Assembly: GCA_031963405.1 (NCBI GenBank)
Contig: JASSUJ010000001.1
Coordinates: forward strand, 1,426,001-1,490,000
From: JASSUD01 sp031963405
Lineage (GTDB): Bacteria > Pseudomonadota > Gammaproteobacteria > Burkholderiales > Burkholderiaceae
Direction: 5' to 3'
Length of the DNA: 64,000 nucleotides
The notes under the pieces are model-generated. The model saw only the letters and a list, made by a program, of their open reading frames with translations, was not told where the DNA came from and searched no databases. Numbering within the stretch: the first letter of the stretch is position 1; each line of letters begins with the position of its first letter. Made by a program: the position numbers and the translations under genes. This document shows, in pieces, positions 17,273 through 26,920 of this stretch.

Positions 17273-19612
17273 ATGGCTAAATCCCCTCTTCCTGCTAAAG
17301 CACCAAATTTGCCACATCATTTACCCCATCGTATGTCACGCCTTGTGCTTGAGGTGCGTTGGCTGCTGCAGCTTGCGCTCGGGCTATTCCTGCTGATGGT
17401 TTTATTCAGCTACAACCCGCATGACCCAAGCTGGACCAATGAAATGCAAGCCACCCAGGTAGCCAATTGGGGCGGCCGCGTGGGTGCGTGGACAGCAGAC
17501 ATTTTATTTTTAATGTTTGGCTTTTCATCCTATTGTTGGGTGGTGCTGTTTGCGCGGCGCATTGTGAGAGGCTACAAACGCATCGCACAACATGAGCAGG
17601 CAAGCGAGCATGAAGAAGCCACTGAAGTAGCTGCACCGACCAGCCACTGGTTACTCGATTCATTTGCCTTCGTCCTTATTTTAAGCGCAAGCGCTGGCCT
17701 TGAGGCAATGCGACTATGGTCACGCTCTGCTACGTTTTTGCATACGCCTGGTGGTGTCGTGGGCGATACCCTTACCCACGAGCTGTTGCACGCGCTTGGT
17801 TTTACTGGCGGAACCCTCGTCTTGCTTTTGATGTTGGTGATCGGTTTATCACTTTTTTTCCATTTTTCTTGGTTGAATCTTGCCGAGCGAGTAGGCGACG
17901 CTCTCGTTGCTGCTTTCATGTTTGTTAAAAGATGGCGTGAAGCAAGGCGAGACCGTAAAGCAGGCGAAGTGGCTGCTTTACGCCGTGAGGGAACGCTTGA
18001 GCAAAGTCGTGAGCGTATCGAAGTGTACGAGCCCGTGCAGATTGTGCCTGCGCTAGCAACCGTACCAAAATCTGAGCGTGTTGAAAAAGAAAAGCAGCGC
18101 GTGCTTTTTAATGAACTCCCTAATAGCGCGCTGCCACCCCTTGCCTTACTTGATCCGCCTCCTGCCACACAAAAAACGGTGTCGCCTGAAATCTTGGAAT
18201 TCACTTCACGCCTGATTGAAAAAAAACTCAAAGATTTTGGTATTGAAATAAATGTGGTCGCAGCGTATCCGGGCCCCGTGGTAACACGCTATGAAATTGA
18301 GCTTGCCACTGGCATCAAAGGCAGCCAAATTGTCAATCTGGCCAAAGATTTAGCGCGTGCGTTATCACTCGTGTCATTGCGCGTGGTGGAGACAATTCCA
18401 GGCAAAAATTATATGGGGCTAGAGTTGCCTAACCAGCATCGGCAGACGGTGCGACTGGCTGAAATTTTAGGCTCCGCTGTGTATGCAGACTCTACCTCGC
18501 CATTAACCATGGGCTTAGGCAAAGATATTGGCGGCAAACCGGTGGTGGCAGATCTCGGCAAAATGCCTCACCTTTTAGTCGCAGGGACAACTGGCTCGGG
18601 TAAATCGGTAGGGGTAAATGCGATGATTTTATCGCTGCTCTACAAGACCACGCCGGACCAAGTGCGGATGATTTTAATTGACCCGAAAATGCTTGAAATG
18701 AGCGTTTATGAGGGGATTGGCCATCTGCTGTGCCCAGTAGTCACCGATATGCGCCAAGCAGGCAATGCGCTGAATTGGACTGTGGCTGAAATGGAGCGCC
18801 GCTATAGGCTCATGAGCAAGCTGGGTGTGCGTAACCTTGCTGGCTATAACAGTAAGATCGAAGAAGCCGCCAAACGCGAAGAAAAAATTCCCAACCCATT
18901 CAGCCTAACGCCTGAAGCACCAGAACCGCTTGAGAAAGTGCCCCATATTGTTGTGGTCATCGACGAGTTGGCAGACTTAATGATGGTGGTGGGCAAAAAA
19001 ATAGAAGAGCTCATTGCGCGCATCGCCCAAAAAGCGCGGGCAGCAGGGATTCACTTGATCCTTGCCACGCAGCGACCATCGGTTGATGTGATTACCGGCT
19101 TAATTAAAGCCAATATCCCAACCCGCATGGCTTTCCAAGTTTCATCAAAAATCGATTCACGCACTATCCTTGATCAGCAAGGTGCTGAATCATTGCTGGG
19201 GATGGGTGATATGCTGTACCTCCCTCCTGGTAGTGGTTTGCCAGTACGAGTGCATGGTGCTTTTGTGTCAGATGAGGAAGTCCACCGTGTAGTCGATAAA
19301 TTAAAAGAAGCGGGTGAGCCCGCCTATATTGAAGGCATTCTCGAAGGGGGCGTAGCCGGCGACGGTGACGAAAGCACAGCTGGTAGCAGCGGCGGCTCAT
19401 CAGATGGCGAGTCTGACCCTCTCTATGATCAAGCCGTTGAGCTGGTGATCAAAAACCGGCGGGCGTCGATTTCTCTGGTACAGCGCCATTTACGCATTGG
19501 CTATAATCGAGCGGCACGACTGCTTGAGCAAATGGAAAACTCCGGCGTTGTCTCAGCGATGTCCTCCAGCGGCAATCGCGAGATATTAGTCCCAAATCGT
19601 GATGCGGATTAG
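17273..19612 (+). CDS. ftsK: DNA translocase FtsK
   Basis: A septal DNA pump that clears the chromosome terminus at division and activates XerCD at dif. The 779-aa protein has four membrane segments at about 30-46, 76-94, 128-146 and 178-198, and a charged linker of about 100 residues, short as usual in Burkholderia. The RecA-like motor has Walker A GTTGSGKS (438-445) and a Walker B region VVVIDELADLMM. A C-terminal gamma winged helix from about 715 (DPLYDQAVELVIKNRRAS... IGYNRAARLL) should read KOPS sites. The ATG lacks a strong ribosome site. It heads the ftsK-lolA-rarA-serS run. Confidence 0.97.
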   Translation: MAKSPLPAKAPNLPHHLPHRMSRLVLEVRWLLQLALGLFLLMVLFSYNPHDPSWTNEMQATQVANWGGRVGAWTADILFLMFGFSSYCWVVLFARRIVRGYKRIAQHEQASEHEEATEVAAPTSHWLLDSFAFVLILSASAGLEAMRLWSRSATFLHTPGGVVGDTLTHELLHALGFTGGTLVLLLMLVIGLSLFFHFSWLNLAERVGDALVAAFMFVKRWREARRDRKAGEVAALRREGTLEQSRERIEVYEPVQIVPALATVPKSERVEKEKQRVLFNELPNSALPPLALLDPPPATQKTVSPEILEFTSRLIEKKLKDFGIEINVVAAYPGPVVTRYEIELATGIKGSQIVNLAKDLARALSLVSLRVVETIPGKNYMGLELPNQHRQTVRLAEILGSAVYADSTSPLTMGLGKDIGGKPVVADLGKMPHLLVAGTTGSGKSVGVNAMILSLLYKTTPDQVRMILIDPKMLEMSVYEGIGHLLCPVVTDMRQAGNALNWTVAEMERRYRLMSKLGVRNLAGYNSKIEEAAKREEKIPNPFSLTPEAPEPLEKVPHIVVVIDELADLMMVVGKKIEELIARIAQKARAAGIHLILATQRPSVDVITGLIKANIPTRMAFQVSSKIDSRTILDQQGAESLLGMGDMLYLPPGSGLPVRVHGAFVSDEEVHRVVDKLKEAGEPAYIEGILEGGVAGDGDESTAGSSGGSSDGESDPLYDQAVELVIKNRRASISLVQRHLRIGYNRAARLLEQMENSGVVSAMSSSGNREILVPNRDAD

Positions 19613-19654
19613 TGATCTAAGACAGTGATATGGCTTAGTTATGGGGATTAATCT

Positions 19655-20347
19655 ATGAAAAAATCAATGCTAACGCGCTTTTCCAATCTTGGCATGCGTC
19701 ATCTTAGCTGGCTTGTACGCACCTTATGGTTGGGTGCACTTCTAAGTTCAGCCCAGGCATATGCAAGCGGCAGCGAAGCTTTAAAAACATTTGTCACGCA
19801 AGTGCATGCCGCTCGCGGCAAATTTGTTCAGCGACAAATTACGCAATCCACCGAGCAAAATGTACCCGCTGCATCTATGCAGGCCGCACGTACGTTGAGC
19901 GGCACTTTCGTCTTTCTGCGGCCAGGCAAATTTATTTGGGCCTATCAAAAACCTTACGCGCAAATACTGCAGGCAGATGGCAAATATTTTTATGTGTATG
20001 ACCAAGACCTCAATCAAGTTACCCGACGTAAGCTTGACCAAGCCCTCAGCGGTAGTTCTGCCACGATTCTATTTGGCAGCAATGACCTAAGTCGCGACTT
20101 TAAGTTGCGCGACGCTGGCACACAGCAAGGCATAGACTGGCTTGAACTCATCCCAAAAACTCAAGACTCACAGTTTCAACGCATTAGCATTGGCTTTCGG
20201 CAAGGCAATTTAGCCGCCATGAAATTGCATGATTCTTTCGGTAATCTCACGGAACTTACCTTTAGTCAGATTGAGAAAAATCCGCCACTCTCAGCTGATC
20301 AATTTAAATTTACTGTGCCACCAGGTGCAGAGCTTGTGAATGGCTGA
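19655..20347 (+). CDS. lolA: Outer-membrane lipoprotein carrier LolA
   Basis: A periplasmic chaperone that takes lipoproteins from LolCDE to LolB. The 230-aa precursor has a signal peptide ending near residue 38 (LLSSAQAYA). The mature part matches the LolA fold, with LSGTFVFLRPGKFIWAYQKP and a C-terminal LTFSQIEKNPPL. The gene starts 43 bp after ftsK, and its stop overlaps the rarA start by 8 bases, so translation of the two is probably coupled. Confidence 0.95.
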   Translation: MKKSMLTRFSNLGMRHLSWLVRTLWLGALLSSAQAYASGSEALKTFVTQVHAARGKFVQRQITQSTEQNVPAASMQAARTLSGTFVFLRPGKFIWAYQKPYAQILQADGKYFYVYDQDLNQVTRRKLDQALSGSSATILFGSNDLSRDFKLRDAGTQQGIDWLELIPKTQDSQFQRISIGFRQGNLAAMKLHDSFGNLTELTFSQIEKNPPLSADQFKFTVPPGAELVNG

Positions 20348-21653
20348 CACGGCCCCTATTACTCCGCTTGCCGAAAGGTTACGCCCGCGCACGATTAACG
20401 ATGTTATTGGTCAACAACATCTGCTGGGGCCGGGCAAGCCGTTGCGCGTCGTATTTGAATCAGCGCAGCCCCATTCGATGATTCTGTGGGGGCCGCCTGG
20501 CGTGGGTAAAACTACGCTTGCCAAACTCTTGGCACAAGCTTGCAACACTGATTTTATTGCCTTGTCCGCTGTGCTCGCTGGGGTGAAAGAAATTCGCGCC
20601 GCGGTCGAACAGGCACGTGCCGCACGCACGCTACAGCGGCAAACCCTGATGTTTGTTGATGAAGTGCACCGCTTTAATAAAAGTCAGCAGGATGCGTTTT
20701 TACCGCATGTGGAATCCGGGCTTTTTATTTTTATTGGAGCGACGACCGAAAACCCATCGTTTGAAGTCAACAGCGCGCTCCTATCACGCGCCGCCGTGTA
20801 TACCTTGAAGAGCTTGGAGGCTGACGAATTAGCCCAACTCCTTGAGCGCGCCCGTGCTGAACTTGGCACGCTGAACATCACCCAAAAAGCACGCGAGGCC
20901 CTGATTGCCTCGGCCGATGGCGATGCGCGCAAACTGTTAAATAATCTCGAGATAGCCGCCCAGACTGCGGCAAATCAGCAAGCTAGCGAAATTGATGAAA
21001 CCATTCTTGGCCACGCCCTGGCAGAAAATTTACGGCGCTTTGACAAAGGAGGTGACGCTTTTTATGACCAAATTAGCGCTCTCCATAAATCCGTGCGCGG
21101 CAGTAACCCCGATGCTGCTTTGTACTGGTTTTGCCGCATGCTTGATGGAGGCGCAGACCCACGCTACTTAGCACGGCGAATCATCCGTATGGCATGGGAA
21201 GACATTGGACTGGCTGACCCACGGGCGGCACGCATTGCGCTCGATGCAGCTGAAACTTATGAAAGATTGGGTACGCCAGAAGGCGAATTAGCCCTGGCTC
21301 ATGCAGTGCTTTATATGGCGGTTGCACCCAAATCCAATGCTGGCTATCTCGCCTATAATGCCGCACGTAAGTCTGTCAGCCACGATCAGTCACGCCCAGT
21401 CCCGGTTCATTTACGCAATGCGCCTACCAAGCTCATGAAAGAACTCGGCTACGGGCATGCCTACCGTTACGCTCACGATGAGCCTGACGCTTATGCCGCT
21501 GGCGAACAATATTTACCCGATGCAATGGCTCAGCCAAATTGGTATCGACCAACCCCGCGTGGCCTTGAAGCCAAGATTGCCGAAAAACTTAAGCGACTGC
21601 GCGAACTCGATGATGCTTGGCAAGCCGATCAATCACAGCAGCGCTCGTCCTAA
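20340..21653 (+). CDS. rarA: Replication-associated recombination protein RarA (MgsA)
   Basis: An AAA+ ATPase of the clamp-loader-like group that acts at stalled replication forks. The 437-aa protein has Walker A GPPGVGKT (51-58), Walker B MFVDEVHRF (104-112), sensor 1 GATTENPSFE, and the C-terminal tetramerisation and helical domain. It overlaps lolA by 8 bases. Its stop codon is immediately followed by a palindromic family-1 element, so the run to serS is interrupted by repeat DNA. Confidence 0.96.
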   Translation: MADTAPITPLAERLRPRTINDVIGQQHLLGPGKPLRVVFESAQPHSMILWGPPGVGKTTLAKLLAQACNTDFIALSAVLAGVKEIRAAVEQARAARTLQRQTLMFVDEVHRFNKSQQDAFLPHVESGLFIFIGATTENPSFEVNSALLSRAAVYTLKSLEADELAQLLERARAELGTLNITQKAREALIASADGDARKLLNNLEIAAQTAANQQASEIDETILGHALAENLRRFDKGGDAFYDQISALHKSVRGSNPDAALYWFCRMLDGGADPRYLARRIIRMAWEDIGLADPRAARIALDAAETYERLGTPEGELALAHAVLYMAVAPKSNAGYLAYNAARKSVSHDQSRPVPVHLRNAPTKLMKELGYGHAYRYAHDEPDAYAAGEQYLPDAMAQPNWYRPTPRGLEAKIAEKLKRLRELDDAWQADQSQQRSS

Positions 21654-21664
21654 GAACCTGCTCT

Positions 21665-21817
21665 AAGAATCTGTTCAGAGTCTTCCAAAAGTGCCCTTAC
21701 TTGGGGAGCCGGAGCACAGGAACCGGAATGTACATGAGTACATGAGGATTCCGAGCACCGCGCGACCCCGAAGAAGGGTACTTTTGGGAGACTATGGACA
21801 GGTTCTTGGCACTCACT
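21665..21817 (+). repeat. Palindromic intergenic element, family 1 (copy c)
   Basis: Arms AGAATCTGTTCAGAGTCTTC and GAGACTATGGACAGGTTCTT enclose the clear family core CAGGAACCGGAATGTACATG, AGTACATGAGGATTCCGAGC. The right arm ends 16 bases before the serS start codon, so the element forms the serS leader. Confidence 0.85.
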
Positions 21818-21832
21818 CACTTTTTTGTTTTT

Positions 21833-23149
21833 ATGCTAGATATCCAACTACTTCGCAAAGATCTTGATCAAGTAACACGCCGCCTTGCCGAGCGCGGCTA
21901 TACCCTTGATACCGAGGCTTTTAAAACACTGGAAGCGCAACGTCGAGACGTTCAAACCCACACCGAAGCATTGCAGGCCAAACGCAACTCGCTCTCTAAG
22001 CAAATTGGCATATGCAAAGGCAAAGGCGAAGATGCAACGACGCTGATGGCCGAAGTCGGCACGATTGGCGATGGTTTAAAAAACTCAGCAGCACAGCTCG
22101 ATGAAATTCAAAGCAAGCTATCAGCGCTCATGCTAAGCCTGCCGAATATGTCACATGAGAGCGTCCCAGTTGGGCAGAATGAAACACAAAATATTGAAAT
22201 AAGTCGCTTTGGCACACCGCGCCAATTTGACTTCGAAATTAAAGACCATGTGGATATTGGTGTGCCACTTGGGCTAGATTTTGAAGCAGCAACAAAAATC
22301 AGTGGAGCGCGCTTCGTGGTGCTACGCGGACCGATTGCACGCTTGCACCGTGCGCTTGCGCAATTCATGCTTGATACTCACACCACCGTACACGGCTACA
22401 CAGAAGTGTATACACCGTATCTCGTCAATGCGGCTTCAATGCAAGGCACGGGACAATTACCCAAATTTGCCGAAGACTCTTTCAGGGTGCCGCGCAATAA
22501 TATTGACGGCCTTGATAATGCAGACCAGAGCGAACCCTTCTATTTGATTCCAACTGCTGAAGTATCCGTCACCAATCTAGTGCGCGATACCATCGTTAAC
22601 GCAAATACTTTACCGATCAAATTCGTGGCACACACCCCATGCTTTCGCTCGGAAGCCGGAAGCTATGGTAGAGACACCCGAGGCATGATTCGCCAACACC
22701 AATTCGACAAAGTTGAGTTAGTGCAAATTGTGCATCCCAACGATTCATACGCGGCGCTTGAGCAACTCGTTGGGCACGCTGAAGCCATCTTACAAAAGCT
22801 TGAACTGCCTTACCGAAAAATGGCTTTATGCACGGGTGACACAGGTTTTGCGAGTGCCAAAACTTACGATCTTGAAGTATGGGTTCCCGCACAAAATACC
22901 TATCGCGAGATTTCCTCTTGCTCAAATATGGAGGCATTCCAAGCACGTCGGATGCAGGCGCGTTTTCGCGAACAGCAAGGAAAAGTTGAGCTTTTACATA
23001 CACTAAATGGCTCAGGCCTCGCAGTTGGCCGTACGCTCGTGGCAATTCTTGAGAATTTTCAAAATGCAGATGGCAGCGTGACTGTGCCCACTGCACTGCA
23101 ACCCTATTTGGGCGGTATGCAACAACTTACCCCACTACCAACTAATTAA
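21833..23149 (+). CDS. serS: Seryl-tRNA synthetase
   Basis: A class II synthetase that charges tRNA-Ser, including the tRNA-Ser(CGA) encoded at 24820. The 438-aa product starts MLDIQLLRKDLDQVTRRLAE, as in the family, so I reject the ATG 39 bases upstream, which lies in the repeat element. The N-terminal coiled-coil arm covers about 25-100. Motif 2 is visible as FRSEAGSYGRDTRG and motif 3 near the C-terminus as LNGSGLAVGRTLVAI. No ribosome site is clear, because the upstream DNA is the palindromic element. Confidence 0.97.
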   Translation: MLDIQLLRKDLDQVTRRLAERGYTLDTEAFKTLEAQRRDVQTHTEALQAKRNSLSKQIGICKGKGEDATTLMAEVGTIGDGLKNSAAQLDEIQSKLSALMLSLPNMSHESVPVGQNETQNIEISRFGTPRQFDFEIKDHVDIGVPLGLDFEAATKISGARFVVLRGPIARLHRALAQFMLDTHTTVHGYTEVYTPYLVNAASMQGTGQLPKFAEDSFRVPRNNIDGLDNADQSEPFYLIPTAEVSVTNLVRDTIVNANTLPIKFVAHTPCFRSEAGSYGRDTRGMIRQHQFDKVELVQIVHPNDSYAALEQLVGHAEAILQKLELPYRKMALCTGDTGFASAKTYDLEVWVPAQNTYREISSCSNMEAFQARRMQARFREQQGKVELLHTLNGSGLAVGRTLVAILENFQNADGSVTVPTALQPYLGGMQQLTPLPTN

Positions 23150-23153
23150 CTTA

Positions 23154-23192
23154 TTTAAGGAAGGTCTGCATAAGCCGCGGGCCTTCCTTAAA
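23154..23192. repeat. Short hairpin, truncated family 2 piece
   Basis: TTTAAGGAAGG...CCTTCCTTAAA around TCTGCATAAGCCGCGGG, straight after serS. It may act as a transcription stop hairpin but has no T-run. Confidence 0.55.
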
Positions 23193-23310
23193 CTAACAGA
23201 GCTTAATTTATTGCTAGTGGATACTGGCTACCTACTTAGCCATTAGCAGGCTATTTATTACAACCCTAATTCTCTGATGAGAATTTTATTACCTCAATTC
23301 TTATAGCTAA

Positions 23311-23411
23311 GGAACCTCTGCATAACCCCCATAGCAAGGAATGCCTTTGATGCCAGTACATCAGTACGGCAAGGAGGCATGACGCCGCTATGGGGGTTAT
23401 GCAGAGGTTCC
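23311..23411 (+). repeat. Palindromic element, family 2 (full-length, 101 bp)
   Basis: Perfect 25-bp arms beginning GGAACCTCTGCATAACCCCC and ending in the exact complement. The centre is GGAATGCCTTTGATGCCAGT, ACATCAGTACGGCAAGGAGGC. The copy at 30504-30604 is identical apart from two or three bases. Confidence 0.92.
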
Positions 23412-23419
23412 CAAACACG

Positions 23420-24367
23420 CTAGGCGTAGATTATTTCTATGTCTTCAGCATTAAGATTTTCATCAAAAGTAGAGGTATTTGATAAAGAGCTTTGCGGGGT
23501 AGATACTTGGCGCCCCATGTTTATATTTATAATATCAGCAGACAGCTTATTGATAAGTTCTCTTTTTATAACTGAATTTTTCAAAATAGCATCTATGAAA
23601 GCATTATTTAGATAGTCTCTGCCCCCTGCTTCTGAGCAGTTATTTTCTAGCCCCCTTTCTTTAGCGCTAACTAACTTAGCAGGCTGACATTTTTTATCAA
23701 GCAGCTTAATTTCTATATTAATGGCTTTTGAAAGTTTATTATATATTTCCACTATAGCTGATAACTCTCCGCGCCATACTTTACCGAATTGAATAGAAAC
23801 ATATTCAGCAACACGCAAAGAAAGAGGAAGAAAGCTTACCAAGAATGGCAGGCATGTATATAGAAAATTAGCCGTACTTATAATCTTTGAATCTATTAAA
23901 GCCTTCCATAAATTAGTATTCGTCGCAGTGAAAGCTGTCAATACATCTTCCAGCTTACCTTGGTCATTTCGGCCTTTTATGCTTATATTTAGCTCATGGG
24001 CATCAATTTCTAAAGAAATCTGCTGCAGCGCCTCTTTTTTTTCTTCTATAGATAAATTGCTATTACCAAGAATTTTTTCTATTTCTCTAACAATAGATTG
24101 GAGTATTTTTTTATGCCTTGCTATGGGCTCAATCTTTGTTTGAATAAAATTATTTTTAACAAAAGCATCACGCTCACTGCTATTTATTTTATCAATATCA
24201 TCCTTTATACAAGAAAGGCTGTCTTGCAGAAAATTTTTATAATTAAAATATTCAGAATATGAAGATTCAATTTGAACAGAAACAAAGCCTTCATTTTTAG
24301 CATCATTCACATCAAAAAAAGCTTCACGACTAGGCAAAGTATTCGGCACCACTGCATCGCACTTCAT
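23420..24367 (-). CDS. Helical protein with membrane segment, effector candidate
   Basis: A 315-aa protein that I do not recognise. Residues 45-125 are charged helices, residues 167-188 form one strong hydrophobic segment (LYTCLPFLVSFLPLSLRVAE), and the C-terminal 70 residues are Ser/Asn/Asp-rich. No signal peptide. The ribosome site (GGGAA nine bases before the ATG) is weak. It is AT-rich like the genes at 25340 and 27185, and all three share the layout of helices around one or two mid-protein membrane segments. It lies upstream of tRNA-Ser. The following 24368-24819 stretch has no further gene. Confidence 0.65.
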   Translation of the reverse strand: MKCDAVVPNTLPSREAFFDVNDAKNEGFVSVQIESSYSEYFNYKNFLQDSLSCIKDDIDKINSSERDAFVKNNFIQTKIEPIARHKKILQSIVREIEKILGNSNLSIEEKKEALQQISLEIDAHELNISIKGRNDQGKLEDVLTAFTATNTNLWKALIDSKIISTANFLYTCLPFLVSFLPLSLRVAEYVSIQFGKVWRGELSAIVEIYNKLSKAINIEIKLLDKKCQPAKLVSAKERGLENNCSEAGGRDYLNNAFIDAILKNSVIKRELINKLSADIININMGRQVSTPQSSLSNTSTFDENLNAEDIEIIYA

Positions 24368-24819
24368 TAGTAAGTTCCCATTATTTTATAATGTTTAATA
24401 AATTTATTATTTTATAAGTGCATGAAGGGCATATATAATATCCAGAGTGCGAATATATATTAATAGCATCAAGCAAATCTCAATATAATTCACCAGCAAT
24501 ATATTTACAGCGAAAATTTGAGTATTAAACGCGAAAATATTCGTCGTATTTTTATTTTTATTTACTTTTTCTTATTTTCGCCTTGGATATTTTTACCGGC
24601 TGAATTTAACCCTCAAGCTAGCAAATAAATTAAGGAAGGCCTGCCTAAATAGATGACAAGGAAGCTGGATACCAACATCCAGTGACAGAACAAAAACAAA
24701 GTGGTTGCTCAAAAATAATATCGAATTGAAAGAGGAATTGAGCTCAGAAATAGAGACAACCGCCCTGAAATACTCTAAAATCGGCACTCTCTTGAAATTG
24801 GCTTTGCGCAAAACATCAA

Positions 24820-24909
24820 GGAAAGGTGGCAGAGTGGTCGAATGCGCCGGACTCGAAATTCGGTATACGGTAAAACGTATCGTGGGTTCAAATCCCACCC
24901 TTTCCGCCA
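24820..24909 (+). tRNA. tRNA-Ser (CGA)
   Basis: A 90-base gene including an encoded CCA. Acceptor GGAAAGG pairs with CCTTTCC, discriminator G. Anticodon loop CTCGAAA gives anticodon CGA, reading UCG. The long variable arm (TATACGGTAAAACGTATC) confirms a class II tRNA, and the T-loop GTTCAAATC is standard. An integrase remnant begins 178 bp downstream. Confidence 0.96.
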
Positions 24910-25086
24910 GTTACCCCCAACCATCCGCAATACCTCCCCTTCCAAACGAATCGAAAACCCTTGTAGAATAAGGGCTTTCCGGCGTTTTTCGCCTTTCATT
25001 CCCAATCGAAAACAACGAAACCAAACGCAACCAAATGGATACTTTATGGGTATTTTTCTAGGTATCGTAAAAAAAGGGGATTTAGG

Positions 25087-25245
25087 ATGCCTACAAATAA
25101 GCTAACAGACACTAAATGTAAGGCCGTCAAGCCTGGTAAGAAGAAGGACGAAAAGATTTGATGGTGGTATCGGATGTGTACTTTGATACGATGCAGGACA
25201 AAGTAGGAGCGTAATCTAAAAGCCGTGTAAGTTTTACTGGTCTTT
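25087..25245 (+). pseudogene. Integrase N-terminus remnant next to tRNA-Ser
   Basis: ATG at 25087 with TAGGA six bases upstream reads MPTNKLTDTKCKAVKPGKKK DEKI, then a stop. In a shifted frame it continues with DGG, matching the N-terminal DUF4102-type domain of tRNA-targeting integrases, where the LTDT.. segment is followed by a DGGGL motif. Everything beyond is lost. Position and direction relative to tRNA-Ser are those of an integrated element. No second copy of the tRNA-Ser 3' end was found by eye downstream. Confidence 0.7.
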
Positions 25246-25269
25246 AGTTTGACGGTATCAAGCTTGGAA

Positions 25270-25294
25270 GAAAAAAAGGCCCGTAAGGGCCTTT
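25270..25294 (-). terminator. Rho-independent terminator
   Basis: On the minus strand: AAAGGCCC TTAC GGGCCTTT followed by TTTT. It lies 45 bp after the stop of the gene at 25340-26560, whose transcript it should end. Confidence 0.85.
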
Positions 25295-25339
25295 GCATTT
25301 GAGGAATCAGGCCAACATGTGGCCGCAGCGAGGAAACGG

Positions 25340-26560
25340 TTAAGCCACGCTTCTGATTGTTGTACCACTCTCTAATAGGCGGAGGATTTTTGTCTGAGAC
25401 TCTGCCATTTGAGCAAGTTGCGCTTTAACTTCTTTTAACTGACGCTCTGAGGCTTCAGCTCTAGCCTCAGCAGCATTTAATTTAGTCTGCATCTCATCCA
25501 GCGTTACAACAACTTCCTTAGTTGTGGCTACTACTCCATTCAACTGTGCCTTATTTTCAGTCTGAGTCTGATTATTACCAGCCAACAACTCTTTTATCGT
25601 GGTCTGATTTCGATAATTATCGGCTAACACTTGGTTCATAACTTTGTCCTCCGTTAATGGATTCTTATCACGCAATCCTTCTAGGCGTTTTTTAAAAGAT
25701 TCCCACTTTTTGATTTCTTGCTTTCGGGAATATTGAGTTGTTTCAACGCCCAAGCTAGTAAGAAGAGATATACCAAATACTGGAGCGCCGACACCACCAC
25801 AAACCGTTATGACATATCCAATGCCTGATATAACGCTTGTGATCATGCGAACGCCTAAAGACTGCTCTTCAGAGAGAACTTTATCAGTTTTGAGAGATTC
25901 AATGATACTGTCAAGATTTTTTATTGTCAGCCCTAATGACGCTAACCCTTTCTCTACCCGTGCGCGTTTGTCGTGCCAAGCTTGTGTTTCTTCATCGGAT
26001 GCCCCTTCGGGTATTTCATAAATAGACTTATCGTGGAAATCGCCCTTGATTGATTCAAGCGCCGTTTCCATATTCTCTAGATTTTCTTTGAAATCCGGCG
26101 TGTTTCCACAGACTTTTTCAAAATCAGGCAGTTTCTTATATTCGTCTTCTTTTAAATATGAGTGGATTCCGTCAAATGTAGCAAAGGCATCTTTCAAAGT
26201 ATGCTTTTGTTTATTAAATAATTTTTCAACAAAAGCACAAGTAATAGGAAAGGTTAATTTAGCCTGGCTTTTAAATTTTTCTTTAATGCCTGTGGTGCTA
26301 TTAAAAAAACCTATCACATTAGCCTTATCGCTCACAACCTTAGTCGATTCATCCAGGTTTCCGCCCTCAGCAATGGCAGGCGTCTCTGAAGCAGGCGATA
26401 GCGTTTTTACCGCTTCTTCTAATGCGTGTTGTAGCTTTTCTTTTGTAATGAGGTTTTTTGCGGCAGGCGCATCAGGCAGCTTTGTTTGTGCTTTTTCTTG
26501 ATATGTAGAGGGAAACACACCGGTTCTCGGCTCTGTTATTGTCAGTCCAGATATAGGCAT
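25340..26560 (-). CDS. Membrane-segment / coiled-coil protein, effector candidate
   Basis: A 406-aa protein without recognised domain. GGAGGGGAAAT lies just before the ATG at 26560; a start 60 bases upstream would give an odd hydrophobic leader and lacks support. It begins MPISGLTITEPRTG, like MPISALTPNK of the protein at 2161-2835, and the two leaders (AGGGGAAA..ATGCC) also match. Residues about 245-280 are hydrophobic and Gly-rich (ISGIGYVITVCGGVGAPVFG), and about 320-395 form a coiled coil. Layout and start thus both resemble the 224-aa protein, so the two may be members of one secreted family. A terminator follows. Confidence 0.75.
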   Translation of the reverse strand: MPISGLTITEPRTGVFPSTYQEKAQTKLPDAPAAKNLITKEKLQHALEEAVKTLSPASETPAIAEGGNLDESTKVVSDKANVIGFFNSTTGIKEKFKSQAKLTFPITCAFVEKLFNKQKHTLKDAFATFDGIHSYLKEDEYKKLPDFEKVCGNTPDFKENLENMETALESIKGDFHDKSIYEIPEGASDEETQAWHDKRARVEKGLASLGLTIKNLDSIIESLKTDKVLSEEQSLGVRMITSVISGIGYVITVCGGVGAPVFGISLLTSLGVETTQYSRKQEIKKWESFKKRLEGLRDKNPLTEDKVMNQVLADNYRNQTTIKELLAGNNQTQTENKAQLNGVVATTKEVVVTLDEMQTKLNAAEARAEASERQLKEVKAQLAQMAESQTKILRLLESGTTIRSVA

Positions 26561-26817
26561 TTTATTTCCCCTCCCTTCCATAAGAAGTAAGATTGGCAGG
26601 ACTAATAAGAATAGTCTCACTAATATAATGATCTACTGGTGGGGAGACGTCTGTAAGGTAAAAGCTTTAAATTGAGTTCATCTTTAGAACGCTTCCAGCA
26701 ACGCAAAAAATTTTAATGTTTATCATTGGACTGCACCCTTGAGGGGCGTATTGTTGAGGAGATAAATAATCTGAAGTCGAATGACGCTGTTACGGGATTT
26801 CGGAAGAGGTCTAATAT

Positions 26818-26920
26818 AAAGAAAGCGCTACCTAAGCCACTGGTGAAAAAGCCTACCCAAGCAATCTCCTGATAGGGCAACGAGGCATGACATCAGTCAG
26901 GGTTTATTCAGCGCTTCTCA
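26818..26920. repeat. Degenerate family 2-like hairpin
   Basis: AGAAAGCGCTACCTAA and TTATTCAGCGCTTCT are imperfect complements around an interior containing CAACGAGGCATGACATCAG. The rest of the 26561-27184 gap has nothing I can name. Confidence 0.45.

Noticed and set aside
17572..18231. A 219-aa open frame on the minus strand inside ftsK
   Set aside because: It is antisense to a well-supported gene, Ser/Arg-rich as expected for a shadow frame, and has no ribosome site.
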